Below are positions 43,501-56,011 of a stretch of 64,000 bases of DNA, piece by piece (the stretch's first letter is position 1; each line of letters opens with the position of its first letter). This DNA comes from Mnemiopsis leidyi (taxonomy: Eukaryota > Ctenophora > Tentaculata > Lobata > Bolinopsidae). The stretch covers positions 801,373 through 865,372 of the forward strand of contig JH154184.1 of the NCBI GenBank assembly GCA_000226015.1, given 5' to 3'. The translations under genes and the position numbers were made by a program. A model generated the notes under the pieces. It had not been told where the DNA came from and did no database searches. It was given only the letters and a program-made list of their open reading frames with translations.

Positions 43501-46500
43501 TTGCATTATATATTATCGTTGCATTATATATTATTTATAGCATTATATATTATCTTATAGGGCAAAGTTGCAGTTATATTGACAGTTGATATAAAATCTT
43601 AAAGCTTAACTTTCGGTTCCATTCGAAAATACTATCTAATATCTCGGTTACTGTATTTTGATTGGATGACAAGTAAAGTTTAGCGACTTAATTTATAAGA
43701 AATCGTAACATCACGTAAACAAACTGAGTATATATGCACAAAACCAGGTAAGACCAGACTTAGCCGACTAAAACATTATCTTCTCTTCTACACACTTACA
43801 TAGCGGATGTGTGATGTACATGCTACATATTGTGTAGGGGTGACAACATGATACAGTCATCTCAGACAGAGTACATATAACATCATGCTGTGATGGAATG
43901 TGGGACAAAATTTTCGAGTAAGACGCGGGTGTTTAGTTCAGACGGATATTTGTTAGATGTTGTGACATTTTTTGCAGCCTAAGTTTCGGGCATGTACGTG
44001 CATTGTGCACGTGCGTATTTGGGAAAATTCAAGGTCTGCCTGTTTTAGTGTTACATCATATTGTTAGATACTTACAGCCACCTCCTTATCATCAATGCTC
44101 AACGTTCAGTATAAAAAAGTGACAATATAGCTATGTAATTAATTATTTAATTTGATGTAGGTAATTAATTATTTAATTTGATGTAGGTAATTAATTATTT
44201 AATTTGATGTAGGTTTACTCACCGCTCACACATACCTCTTCGTCGTCTAAATACGGGTCAAGCCAGTCCCAAAATGTACTTGGATGTTGGGTGTATCTGA
44301 AAAAGTCATTTGGAGTTATACAATGTACATCATGCAATGATATGCACAATAATGTCAGGATGACTGTATATATATAAAATTATCAGGAATTGGAGAGACA
44401 GGGACTTTCGTCAGTCAAATTGGCCGCAGCTCTATACTTGATGAAAGCTCTGATGTAAACTCAGGTATAAATTGTCAAAACAAAGAACAATCAGACATTC
44501 TCCTTCAAGAGGTGGAGATGCAAAATGATATCAAAATGGAGAGTATAAGTACGAATATTATATCTAGCAGAGACGACTATATAAACTCTCTTTATTCGTC
44601 TGTAATAGAGTCCGAATAAAGAGATGAACAAGAACAGGCCCATTAGGAGAAGAACAAAGCCTACTCTTGTAAACAAGCTGTCAACACAGTTCCCGCTACT
44701 ACTATATATATAGTATATATAACGTGTATATATACACGTTATAGTAGTGATTAGTGTAGTATGTGTTGGTAAGTTCAAGTTTGTGCCATATGTACGATGA
44801 CATGTAGGGTTGACTCTAAATAGATACAGTATCTGACACATGGCTCGATAAGAAAGGACTTAAGCGAACACAGTGTGTTGTGTTGTGAACAGTGTGCGTC
44901 ATATTGAGACTCTTATAAATGTGCTGTGAGTTTGCAAAAAACGTATAAAAGTGTGAGTGTATGAGTGCACACAAAGTAAACTATGTGTGATCATTATTGT
45001 TTCATATGCAGGGGCCACGCCTTAAAATTCGTAAATTCTTGTGCATATACTAGTTTAACGTTCACAGGTACATAAGTCATGATCCGTGGTAATGACACAA
45101 GTAACGCAGCTCTATAAACGGTAAGTTTGTCAGTATGTGTGTCTGTATGTTTGTACTATACCTCATTTCCGCACCTGAGATAGAGGAAAGCCAGGCCCCG
45201 AACGTAGCTGTGCTTGTGGTTGATCATGCTGTTTACTTGGTTGCGCGTCAGTTTCAGCGTGAAAAGCTTGTAGAGGAGACAGTACGCGCTGGACACCACT
45301 CCTCCTGCTCCTACTCCGCGTACCTAGCAATACCAGGTACAGGGTTTTATCGTTAACTAAATACTATAGTGGGCGAAATTATAACTGATGAGTGAGTTTG
45401 CCGAGAAGTTGACCACATTTTTACTGCGAAGACTATAGTGTGAGTTCCACCTAGTAATCGGTCAGAGTAGACAAACAACTAAAGATGAGCAGAGAAAGTG
45501 AGCAGAGGAGCAAGTGGGCAGAGCAAGTGTGCACATCAAACATTTAAGAAGAAACTTTACTCACCCCTCCACACATGCCTGTTTGTCCAGCCGTCTTCCT
45601 GCTACCCTTCTCCCACGGTTCTAAGTGTTTTACCTGCAAAACATTTCAATACAATTTTTACAGTTACTCAAAACTGACATTTTATAAGAATACTGCCGCT
45701 CGCCCTGCATGTTGTTATCGTTTTTGTTATCTTTTTCTAAAAAGACTCAGTGACAATAACAACGAAAACGTTTCGGTGACTGTATATCAGAGACCTGCAG
45801 AGAAAGAATTAATTTTACACACACAGAAAGACAGATTAGAGAGAACTACAGCCCGATTACAAAACAACTAAAACGTTCATCTTATACAAACCGAACTCAC
45901 ATCACTTCGCAAAGTATATCACGTAATTTAAGGAGAGGTCAACAAGAATAATCTTCACATTGGATGAAAAGTCTCTATAAATATCAGCTAGAAATCTAAT
46001 CATCAAGTCTAATCTGATAAAAAGGTACATCAAGGGACAGGAAGTTATTTGTAAATGGAGGGAATTCTCCAGTTAAATTACAGGTCATGGTCATGATCTC
46101 ACATATCAGTTAAACGTGGTCCAAGTCTGACAGATTACGAAATTTATAAAGCGTATAACCAACTCGGTGGCCGACAACTGGGAACCTTGGAATCTGGGCA
46201 CCCAGAGGGATCACATCACACAGCCCAATCAGTCCCACGGGGATCAGATCACACCGTGTTGTTAGTGACGTATCTGTGAAATGTGAACCAGTGGAGATCT
46301 GACCCGATGTCATGGATCACTTGGGTTTGAGTGAGGCGAGGTGCATGTGGCAATGTGGATGTCATGGTAGGTGTTTTGATCAGCTGTTAATGAACGGGTT
46401 CTCCAGGTATTTTAACCTAACTATGCAGCATTGCATTCAATTCTTCATGCCTGCGTTCTCCAAGTATATTGAAGGACAACGAGGAAAAAGCCTAAAGACA

Positions 46501-48134
46501 CCGCCAGTCACACAGCTGGGAGATGTCAGAAGAGCCGACCTCCCACGAAGTGTCCTGCCCATGCCTAGCTAACCCTGGACGACAACCTTCTTTCCCTTGG
46601 AGCAAAACCGCATTGCCATCCTGCTGACCGGACCACCCTTCATTCCCTGAGAAACGCGAGGTTATCAAGTCCCTCAAGGGGAAAGCAGCTGAGCAGCCCA
46701 TTGCCGTTACCCAGAACCTCATTTCAGAAGAACATCTGCTCTCGGTACTCAGAGTACTCAAGAGTACTTCGGCCATGATTGATGATATTGAGTAATTTAT
46801 GATGATTTTCCTGTTAATTATTTACTACATCAAGATTATTCTGTCAAATACCGTTATCTCAATCAATTTCTCTGAATTACTTCAAAATCTCAACACTTAA
46901 CAGTTTAGTATACTTCTGATGACTTCAGTGAAACCTGATCCCTGGAGGTTCTCAGTTGTCGGTGAAACGTCATAATTGGGAAATTCTCACGCTTACACGT
47001 TAACTAATTTCACAAGCTAAACTTGATAGGTTCCCAGTTGTCGGTCAACCAACTGTGTGTCAAGGAAGCATGAACACAAGGATAGCAAGACACAGGTTCT
47101 GTGGCTCGGTCATTTCAATAAAGAATATGTAAGAACATCGGTACTATTCATCAGCTGCATCTTATGATAGTCAGTGAAAGCTGACTGACGATTGATTTTA
47201 AAATCGGTCTGAAATCTTTCGATATCTGTCAAGCCGCCATTACACGCGGCTAATGACGCGTGTGTAACTATAAAAGATGACAACAAATAATGTACAAATA
47301 ACGGTACAAACACAGATCATGAAGAAGCTGCAAGATACAAGACAAGTAAAGCATACAGGTATGTAATATGTATACAAATATGATACAAGAACACAAGGTT
47401 ATACTTTACTAATAATAGTACATTGTGTACACGAACAATGCACAGATACAAATACAAATACTAATACAGAAAAAGTATTGAACAGGCAGAAAAAGTATTC
47501 AAGTACCTTCAAGAATTATTATAACAAGTCCAACAGCTACAGTACAAAAGTACACCTAAATTGTACGGTACCAATACAAGGAAGTAGTACACTTGGAGTA
47601 CATTGTACACACGGCCTACCTTTCTCGTTATCTCCTCAATAACTTGATGATATGTGTGTAGTTCATACAGCTGATACTTGAAATAGTTGCTGTTCTGAAT
47701 GTTGTTCAGAACCAGGGAGTTCATGTTCATTGTTCGCTGGTTCCCGTAGGGAGTAAGGGTTTTTGGAATATTCTTGCATTTAGCAGCAAACACCTGCAAT
47801 AGGTCACAGTTCACACTACAAAAAATTGTTAAGTTTCGAGCATCAAATTTCTACTTTCATTTTGCTACATAACTCGTAGGATTGGTTTAAAGTTTTAGTA
47901 AAGAACAATGAATGATAATGTGTTAATGGGCAGCTAACATCTTATCTGAGAATCTTTTGTGAAAACTTATCTCAGTTTTCATACACATTTATAAAGATAA
48001 CATGGAATGCACATTAAATTTTTAAGTAAGTGCTTGCCATAAGGTGTCAGTAATAACTGAACTTAAAAACGTATTCTCCTTACTTGATCTTCTTCATCTT
48101 CATATTCCACCTCTTCAAATTCGTTGTTATACAT
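40579..48134 (-). CDS. PRPF38B: PRPF38B-like pre-mRNA splicing factor, PRP38 domain plus long RS tail, complete
   Basis: Nine minus-strand exons: 48134-48084, 47793-47620, 45633-45565, 45323-45175, 44296-44236, 43168-43068, 42869-42772, 42627-42009 and 41851-40579, totalling 2595 nt or 864 residues. After a short acidic start (MYNNEFEEVEYEDEEDQ) the PRP38 domain follows (about residues 25-205): NQRTMNMNSLVLNNI, PWEKGSRKTAGQTG, CLLYKLFTLKLTRNQV, FWDWLDPYLDDEE and LDWYTTLFPRIPVV, very close to vertebrate PRPF38B. Residues about 235-600 are Arg/Ser/Asp-rich, including RDDRSDSR repeats encoded by a 24-bp minisatellite. The tail is acidic with repeated DLTPE-type motifs, ending RPETPPYD. PRP38 proteins act in the tri-snRNP and spliceosome activation in the nucleus. 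Vertebrate PRPF38B is about 550 residues, so this tail is extended. Confidence 0.95.
42055..42141 (-). repeat. 15-bp coding minisatellite in PRPF38B
   Basis: Six units of CATCCCGGTCTCTGG encode a repeated RDARD pattern in the same exon as the 24-bp repeat. One unit carries a single change giving Lys in place of Arg. Confidence 0.9.
42224..42440 (-). repeat. 24-bp coding minisatellite in PRPF38B (RDDRSDSR)
   Basis: About nine units of 24 bp, each with TCTAGAATC and CGATCG, encode RDDRSDSR on the minus strand. Unit differences are mostly silent or conservative, showing the array is maintained as coding sequence. Copy number is likely to vary between individuals. Confidence 0.9.
44133..44215. 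repeat. 27-bp triple tandem repeat in a PRPF38B intron
   Basis: Three nearly identical units of GTAATTAATTATTTAATTTGATGTAG lie head to tail, ending 20 bp from exon 5 of PRPF38B. Confidence 0.85.
44719..44742. repeat. 24-bp perfect palindrome
   Basis: ATAACGTGTATA is followed directly by its reverse complement, with TATA-type repeats on the left. It lies in a PRPF38B intron. Confidence 0.85.
46310..46795 (+). other. Unassigned open segment in a PRPF38B intron
   Basis: This GC-richer stretch has a plus-strand frame of 86 codons (46312-46572), then a different frame reading AAEQPIAVTQNLISEEHLL and LLSVLRVLKSTSAMIDDIE to a stop near 46794. It is antisense to the host gene. It may be a relic of an inserted gene copy or repeat; I do not recognise the protein. 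Confidence 0.3.
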
Positions 48135-49729
48135 TTATTCTTCTACTTGCTACACTGAGATCGAAGATAAAAAACTTGATTTAAAGCAACACTACAAACA
48201 TAGATAACATTGTTGTTGTTGTTTCTACATCATTCAAGTTCATCACACTGCACAACATATGCTGCTGTTTGCACTGAGCACAGTTGTGTTTTTAACATGG
48301 GCGATCTCCTGAGTTGAGTGCAGACAATAGTATAACTTGGCATGAAAGTTTGAAACATTTTACAGGGTAAAGCAGAACATTTTAAATGTGTACACAGGGT
48401 GATGTGATATACTGATGTGAGGCAACACTGCTTTGACGTTGTGATATAATAAAGCTGTAATATAATGACATGTGGTATTTTGCTCTGGCAACTGGCAATT
48501 CTATATCCATCCTCAAATTATTTTCTAATTGTAGTTGTCTGAGTGTCGGGTTATGGTCAGGGCCTTATCCCCTCAATGAAACAAACAACTAGCAGCTGCT
48601 TAAATTCGTTGCTAGAAATCAGTGAAAGTTTCGACCAAAAAGTATGGGGTGTTAGCAGAAAACACAAAGAAAGAAATTATTAAGGCGAACATGGAGAAAA
48701 TGTTGATCATGATTTGATAAGTCCAAAAGTGCCCCTGTTATCACAGCCAACTTTCTGCTACAAATTCGACAGAAATCTGCTTATCCTCACGCTTCTTTTA
48801 ATTCCAACAATATGAAACTTTGATCATGGTGGCAGTGCATTTTTCACATGAAAGCAGCAAGGAAGAGAGGCTGTGTACGTAAACACTGCGCAGGCAGATA
48901 TATGAGGAGATTTAGAAAGAATATCAAGCATCGTGACGAATAGAGATAAGTGTCCCTGAGAAGCATGAGCCAACGGACGAAACAAAAATTTGTAGAAACA
49001 AGAATTGCGGCCGCTTTAATTGTGTCAGGCGATCGCTGAATTTCCCGTATCATGCCGTCGCTTATCGTCATTAAACTTTGCGAAATGAGGAATGAAAAAA
49101 GTAAAGACAACCTCGTACTAGACATAACTTCGGTTAGTTATTATTGTTCTGCATCGGCACGTGTAAATGCAGACGCGCGAGTTAATGCAGCCGTTTGATG
49201 CCATGTTTGAAAATTTGCACGCGCAAAGTTTGAACACAATTGCGCGTTCTTTGCATAGTTTGTTTCAAATATCTTAACTCTGCATGACGTCGTCATTATT
49301 GTATTGTATGTGCTGCCTTCATAATTTATTCATACTGCGTTGTTTTTATGCTTATGGCGTTTCATGAATTAGTCGTTCAAAAGATTTGTTCGGAGCTGGG
49401 ATTAAAATCGTCTTACATTTATTTCTTAATCTGTCATTCGACAAAAGTCAATTAAACTTAAGTCAAAAGAATTTTGATCGACTTTACTTTTACTTGTTAT
49501 TGTTTGATCGCACATCTTGTTGCAGTTGTTGCAAGGCAGTTATGTATACATTTCATTATCCAGATGTGAAATCCATTAGGCGGCCTCAATCGTATTTGTA
49601 TACATGATTAAGTTTGATAAAGGAGCGTGCGCGCGGACGTGCGCGCCTACGTACGGACGGACACTTTTTGAGCTAATATTCCAAATTACCCCGATTTACG
49701 CTGTCGATCGCCAACCCTTGTTTTGTACT

Positions 49730-49798
49730 TTTTGTGCACGTGCACAAAACGTATCAAAACAATCTTGCCATTTGGTCCCTTCGGGCCCAAATGGCAAG
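49730..49798. repeat. Two adjacent palindromes
   Basis: TTTTGTGCACGTGCACAAAA (49730-49749) is a perfect 20-bp palindrome; 14 bp on, CTTGCCATTTGGTCCC and GGGCCCAAATGGCAAG (49764-49798) form a hairpin with one mismatch and a 3-base loop. Such structures could be recombination or replication hotspots; function is unknown. Confidence 0.85.
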
Positions 49799-50309
49799 AT
49801 ACGGGAAATAAAAGTGCAGATAACAAATAATTCAGCAAACAATTATGATTGAGATAAATGAGAATGTAACGTTGACCTAGTAGAGTAACAATGCTCCAGC
49901 AGCCCCGGCTAAAACAGGGGCCGACGTCTAAAGGGTACGATCCTGTAAAAAGTAGACAAGGTTTGTGCAATTAACAACTTCATCCAACATTGTGCTTTCC
50001 GGCGAAGAAGCGTCTAACTACAAGAAAATTTTCACAAAAGTGCTCGCGCTCGATTTCAGTCAAGTGCTGCAGAGGATTACTGCGCGGCATAAGATCGCGC
50101 GCTATAAACATTTATTGAGTTTTATGCAATTTTAATAATTTATACCTTTTTAATTGAATTTCTGAAGTTTATTTGTCAGACCTTATAGCACATGGACATA
50201 GAACTGAGTTTGAATAGTTAGAATTAGACGTAAATTTAAAAGTTATATGGTAAACGCTTAACCTGTGCTAAACAACAATTGGAATAGTGGCGTAGTATAA
50301 AAATCATTC

Positions 50310-50784
50310 AGAGTACGGTGGGATCCAACTTTGATTGAGCTCTGCATTCATCCACACGGAGTAGTGGCGTAGTATAAAAATCATTCAACACTAATAAATT
50401 ATATTGTTAATTTTATATTTGAAATAAATTAGTTACAATCTTTTCAAAATTAAGGATTTCGTTGACCGTTGTGACTTTTTCATTTTGGGACGCCCTGACA
50501 TTCGTAAGTCGTCTGAGCCGCGCAATTTACCGTACAATCTGGTTTTCTGGGATTGCGTGCGGAGTTAAGATGGATACTATAGCAACCATGGATAAATGTC
50601 CATACTGCAGCAGTTTGAACATGCCGTTGTCAAGCGTTCTTGGCGATACTGTACTTGTAATTATACACATACTACCTCAATAAGACGCTGATTTTCCCGC
50701 CTATGTAGTTTTTAATCGTCGATTTCAGGCTTCTACTCCGTGTGGATGAATGAGCTCAATCAAAGTTGGATCCCACCGTACTCT
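50310..50784. mobile_element. Foldback element or MITE with ~52-bp inverted repeats
   Basis: The left arm begins AGAGTACGGTGGGATCC (50310-50364) and the right arm ends GGATCCCACCGTACTCT (50733-50784); they pair over about 52 bp with a 3-base gap. The interior (about 370 bp) has no convincing gene. A 25-bp direct repeat, AGTGGCGTAGTATAAAAATC and following bases, stands just outside (50286) and just inside (50363) the left arm, so the left end may be a nested or duplicated insertion. No simple target duplication was seen. Confidence 0.75.
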
Positions 50785-51528
50785 TAGCCACGCTTGACGC
50801 TTAGTACACTACCTTTTCTGTGCTTTTTCTTTAGATTGATTCATGTTGGCAGTTGCCTGGCGCTGTTTAATCACAACGAAGGTAATTAAGCCTCATAATT
50901 CTCTATGTCTAGCCCGCTATGGTCTTTATCTATTTGAATGATTGTATTCCTTGATACGTTTTTGTCAAGTCGTTAATTATCATGGTTATTAAAAATTGAA
51001 AAAATCTTTACTAGAACATTTTAGTACAATAACATAGTGACTTAAATATCCTACAAAAATCCATAACTTGATAGCATGCGAAAAATGTGATATGTAAAAA
51101 CGCTGTTTCGGTATCGTGCTTAAGCAAATAGCATCCAGTGGTTTACCGTCATGATGATTTTTGTCCCAGACCCACGACTATTTGAATCCTCACTACTTAG
51201 CAATAAAATTGCTAATTATCTTAATAGAGAGAATCTACCATTTGATCGAGACTTGAAGACGTCATTTACTTCCAGTATTTTCACAACTTTTTGACATCTG
51301 ATTTTGAACGACAATGCCAGATTTTATTGTTTCTGATAATTTAACATAGAGTTTATTGTTATACATAGTAATTGCAGCTGTGGAATCACAGTAGTATATA
51401 TCCTTTTTTCATTTCTCCATTTTAGTTGAATGGACTCTTAATTTGTATTTTTTTCTTTATTCATGCATCGATGTATATATGCATCGATGTATATATAAAT
51501 ATTTGTCATCTTTCACGTTTATAGGTTG

Positions 51529-51568
51529 ATCGTGGTTATAATATTCCCTCGAATATCATAACCACGAT
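51529..51568. repeat. 40-bp hairpin
   Basis: ATCGTGGTTATAATATTC and GAATATCATAACCACGAT pair with one mismatch around a CCTC loop, 570 bp upstream of the first SRCR gene. Confidence 0.85.
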
Positions 51569-52138
51569 TCTCATATTCTTATATCATACTGAGCTTATAT
51601 TTCTAAGCTTATATTCTTTTCCCTTTTTTGATGCTTTTTTGCAAGCACTAAGCAGAATATCGTTAGCAGGATTTATTTAGAAATTGAAAAAGATCAATAA
51701 GATATATACATTCAAGTTAGAATCCGCGTTGAAGTTCCGAAATTGTGTCGTACAAATTTCGGTCACATTCCTAATGTTTAAGTAAATTTCACATGTATAG
51801 CCATTCAGCCTTCAACATACTTAGATATGCTAGAGGGCCACGGATTTTCATCCCTTTCACGCCGAATTGGCTGATTGAAATTCTTTTAACCCGGGATAAA
51901 ATCTACTTACGAAAATGAATTACAACTTATAATTGAATTTCTGCTTCATAAGACATGAACAATCTCTTGTAAATGAACGTGGCCGTGGACAATGCACGAT
52001 AAAAAGGACTAGTTTAATTTTCATATTAGTAAAACAAGCATTATGCCCCGATTCTCCGGTTATAAATTTGTCACTGCTCCCCTTCACTGTTTACTCGATT
52101 GGTCCCTTTCAATATTGTGGTGCTTGGAGCTGATTGCA

Positions 52139-53038
52139 ATGATTGCAACAACAGAGCTGTTTCTCAGTATTTGCATCACTGCATGTTTAATACCGAATTC
52201 GGAGCCGAGTAGCGTTCATCTTGCAACACATACAGTGCCCCCTCCGACCAGAGTGCTGAAAAAGAATGAGATAGATTTACCTGACAAGAGGGATTGGAAA
52301 AAATCGCAGTTGTTCAGGATGGGAGTTCGGTTGGTTAACGCCACCGAGGACGCATCCTACCCAGTCATGATATTAGTAGATGACATCTACTATCCACTCT
52401 GTGAGGACAGTTTCAACGACCAAACTGCTCAAGCCCTCTGCGAAATGTATTTTTACGAACGTGGCTACAAAACCACTTACACACTGGCCGATGACGCTGA
52501 GTTTTCCTTCACCAACTTGGAATGTTATCAAACTCAATGGACAGAACAGGTTTATGATGACAGTTTTAATCGTACATACTGTAGAAAGGCGGTGCAAAAG
52601 TGCTTAATGAAGGATTACAGCGATAAAGACGCTACTGGAGTGTTGCCCTGCTCCAGGAACCAAGCTGCAGGAGTTCACTGTTACGATCTCGCACGTGCCA
52701 TCACTTGGACTCCTAATGCCGAAAATTTCTTGATTTCTAAGAAAACTTGGAGCATTACATTCTCAATGGATATATTCAAATTAGGCAAAAAGGAAACTCA
52801 TTTTAGTGCGTACTTATTAAGGAAATTTCTTGATTTTTCCCTTGAAGAATTTGTAATTGCTTATTCATGTGGCAAAGAAAGTACTCCCGATCTGAGATAC
52901 ATATCATCAGCGGGACAAGATTACTTCGAGCTGAACGGGAAGTTTAGGCGCAATTGCAAGGAGTGCGAGGACTTGTACATGTTCAGTGATACGCTCAAGG
53001 ACTATACCTACTTTTGGACAGTGTGTAAGCAAGACTGA
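52139..53038 (+). CDS. Secreted SRCR-domain protein, tandem copy 1, intronless
   Basis: The 299-residue frame starts at the ATG that aligns with the start of the sister gene (MIATTELFLSICITACL, a signal peptide); an in-frame ATG 96 bases upstream would add 32 unmatched residues. After a linker comes an SRCR domain (about residues 60-175): RMGVRLVNATED, PLCEDSFNDQTAQALC, LECYQTQW, KCL, and PCSRNQAAGVHCYDL, giving six cysteines as in group A SRCR domains, which bind proteins or polyanions outside the cell. The last 115 residues (WSITFSMDIFKLGKK, SCGKEST, GKFRRNCKECEDLYMF, FWTVCKQD) form a cysteine-bearing domain I do not recognise. A possible poly(A) signal is at 53170-53175. The lack of introns is unusual for SRCR genes and could reflect retrocopy origin. 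Confidence 0.85.
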   Translation: MIATTELFLSICITACLIPNSEPSSVHLATHTVPPPTRVLKKNEIDLPDKRDWKKSQLFRMGVRLVNATEDASYPVMILVDDIYYPLCEDSFNDQTAQALCEMYFYERGYKTTYTLADDAEFSFTNLECYQTQWTEQVYDDSFNRTYCRKAVQKCLMKDYSDKDATGVLPCSRNQAAGVHCYDLARAITWTPNAENFLISKKTWSITFSMDIFKLGKKETHFSAYLLRKFLDFSLEEFVIAYSCGKESTPDLRYISSAGQDYFELNGKFRRNCKECEDLYMFSDTLKDYTYFWTVCKQD

Positions 53039-56011
53039 GTGTATCGTTGTAGTCAAAACCCCAGATAACATCCATTTCTTCGGACTGTCATATGGATTCC
53101 TTTAGCTCATGAGTCATGGCTTAAAAACAAATGTCAAAATATTTTTACTCTCAATTTTCAGTAGGTAAGAATAAATGAATAATGAGATAACATTGTTATC
53201 ACTTATCGCTAACAGGGCGCCGGCTAAAGCGGCAACTCTGCACTGCCGAGTATAAAGGCCATAAAGTTTTGAGTACATAAGAAACCGCCATTTGATGACC
53301 TAAAGCATATATCAGAATATTATTTAAATGTTGTGAAAACTTCCACATCTTTTCATGGTTTTCAGCAAATATGTAAAAATATCTTATTTGTTTTTCTTTG
53401 TTCTTTGTTTTTTTTTCTTTGTTCTTTAATAATCCTCATCATGTATCATATAGATGTATAAAGACTGTTGTTTAAAGACTCTGGCGAAAGTCTTGCTCAA
53501 AAGTCAATAATCGAAAAAGAAATCGAAGCATTGACATTAAGTCTGCCGTGTTTTTGTCATGTAAAAAACACTGCACAGCTGCCTCAAAATGACCGTCCTC
53601 TTTTTGGCCCATGGGCAATAAATTGTCTAGTTACGTGAAAACATTAATAATCTATAAATTTTAGAAATGCGAATATAATATCTAGTTGTCTTACAGATAA
53701 ATGATCAATTTCACTTCTGTCTATTTTTTGCAGAGATCACAATCACCACAAATTACAAATTCTAGTTTTTATGTGTTTTTGTTTATACTTTCAGTTGATT
53801 TCTTGGCTTGTGGCTCAAAAGAGCTCGTTACTTTAACACTATTTCTATAAGTTCTTGTTTCTGGTAGTTTTCTAAGTCTCCGATTTTTATCATAGTTATT
53901 GTGTTGGGCACTTTAAGCATTTAAAAACCGTATCTTCATCATATTTAAAAAAACCTCTAGTTCGTGTTATAACATCCCCAGTCAACTACACTATTGTCAC
54001 ATGTTCCAAAAACAAGGATCATCGCGACTTCCACTGCTAGTTTCATTCTCAGGTCCGGTAACTGCATCTATTCGTTTAATCAAAAGTTCGTTTTTACATA
54101 ACGAGGGTTACATATAAATCATATGAGTTGTTAAGGCATCGTGAATAGTTCGCGCTGATCCGTGAGTGTAGAAAATGGGATGTGTTGATGAACACTGGGA
54201 AACAGATGAACCGATATTATATACGCATCTCGGGATAGTCGTAGATATTAATCATAATCGTTTTCAATCCTCTTGTGAATATTTGATAGCGGATTAAAAT
54301 AATCCGGATATTGTTTGTATCGTGTGATAGCGTGCTTGATATTAATTGGTTGTCGCGTACCGTTATTCTTATGGGATCATTCACGTGATACAAGACAATT
54401 AATCGAGAGTGAGGTCCGGAATTTGGTCAAAACTCGCAAGTCTTATGCTCGGGGCCTTTATCTTCTTTACTGCAAAATAAAAAAGTTTCGAAACATTCGT
54501 AATAGAAAATCCTCTTGAAAAGGAATGCTTTGTAAACGTGAAAAATGTTGCGAGATTCCTATATCACGTCCCAGCAATGAATCATGTTCGATCAGAAAAG
54601 CAACTTAACTTGATTTATTTGTATAAATCTTTGCTGAATAATGTACCGTGACGATGTTCACTTGTACAGTAGTAATACTCCTCTATAGAACGCGGTATTT
54701 GGGATCATGTAATATTTTGGCCTTGAGCAACAGAGTGACCACGTATACGTATATAGTACTATATATATGTACGTATATAGTTCTACAGACAGCCAAAGAC
54801 CTTCTAGAAAACCGTGCCTATTATGTGATCAGCACGTAAGACGTTTATGTTCGGTTTTCAACACTTAAAATTTATTTTCGATCAAAAAGAATTTCATTTA
54901 AATGCATTTTCACCCTTGAAATTGGTTAATTTGTTCGATTTTAAGCCTTCTCAAGAAAATTCCTTGGCCTGAAGGGATAACAAAGTAAGCTATTCCAAAC
55001 CAGACGTACTACTGTTAACTGTACACTAAAAATCTTAATTTAAACACTGGAGACTTAGGATGTCTGTATTTAGAATCTTAAACATGTAGATAGTGGTTGC
55101 AAATGGAATGTAGCATAAACTAAGACGTGATAGTGACGTCATAGTTATTAGTAACTGTTGAATTTCAAACCCGGACTATCTAAATTTGTGTACTAATTTT
55201 CGCAAACAGAGCTTTAACGGCTAAACTTTTTTCAAGTTTGACGCACGAACAAAATAACTCTTCACAGTTTGCAATGCATGTTATGTATCAAGTTCTGCTT
55301 CTCATTTATACAAAGTTTTATGAAAGCTATTGTTTTAAGTCGTTCTACTTGTGCTGCTAATATACTTGGCCAAAAGTCATGGCTCATTTTTTGTTAAATT
55401 TTTTGAAATTGATTAGTATTATTGGAAACAACGCAGGGTCAAAGTTTTTGACCTGTAGTCCTAAACAGACTGAATCATTAATCTAAGTTGAAATTGGATT
55501 TAGCAATTTAGGGTATTCAGTCGATTTGAGATTCGGTCCATAAGAGATTTAGTCTGTTAGAAGTTCAGTTCTACAATCTCTAAGATGAGAGAAAATTTCT
55601 AAACAAAATAAGGCGTATTCTCCATCATTACCACTTTGTCATCCCGTCCACCCCTGTCGCCCGAGATGCTGGTACCTTATTACAGATAACCTTCGAGTTT
55701 CACTCATTTCAGCTCTTCAAGTCTTCTGATTATGTGACTCTCATCTGAGATAAAATTTACTTATCAAAGTGAAATATGACTAATAAGTAAATACCTCGCT
55801 TCTCAAGACTGACAATCTTTTTAAAAGGCTATGCTCGAATAACGATATGAAAAGCATCCTTTTAATTCCAAAATTTCACCTTGACAATTTTGAATTTGAA
55901 CTAATCATAAAAACAAACAACACGCCCCTCTCTGAATTATTCAATTTTGTCACTGTTCAGTGTTCCTATTGACCTATTTAACGACTGGTTGTTGGTTGTG
56001 AGCTACGTGCA
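53039..56011. other. Spacer between the two SRCR genes
   Basis: AT-rich DNA with no gene, no third SRCR fragment and no repeated block that would mark the duplication boundary. Short frames at 54315-54518 and 54648-54839 are not supported. Confidence 0.5.

Larger units (their letters stand above)
48135..52138. other. Intergenic region between PRPF38B and the SRCR genes
   Basis: The PRPF38B promoter should lie at its left end; the GC-richer part at 48850-49260, with NotI-like GCGGCCGC and CGATCG sites, is a candidate divergent promoter and also carries a 93-codon minus-strand frame that I cannot identify. Palindromes (49730-49798), a foldback element (50310-50784) and a hairpin (51529-51568) follow. 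No gene is secure. Confidence 0.5.

Noticed and set aside
48844-49125. 93-codon minus-strand frame with a hydrophobic start
   Set aside because: No recognisable domain and it lies in the likely PRPF38B promoter region; not supportable as a gene.
52043-52138. Longer start for SRCR copy 1
   Set aside because: The extra 32 residues have no counterpart in copy 2, and the later ATG gives an aligned signal peptide.
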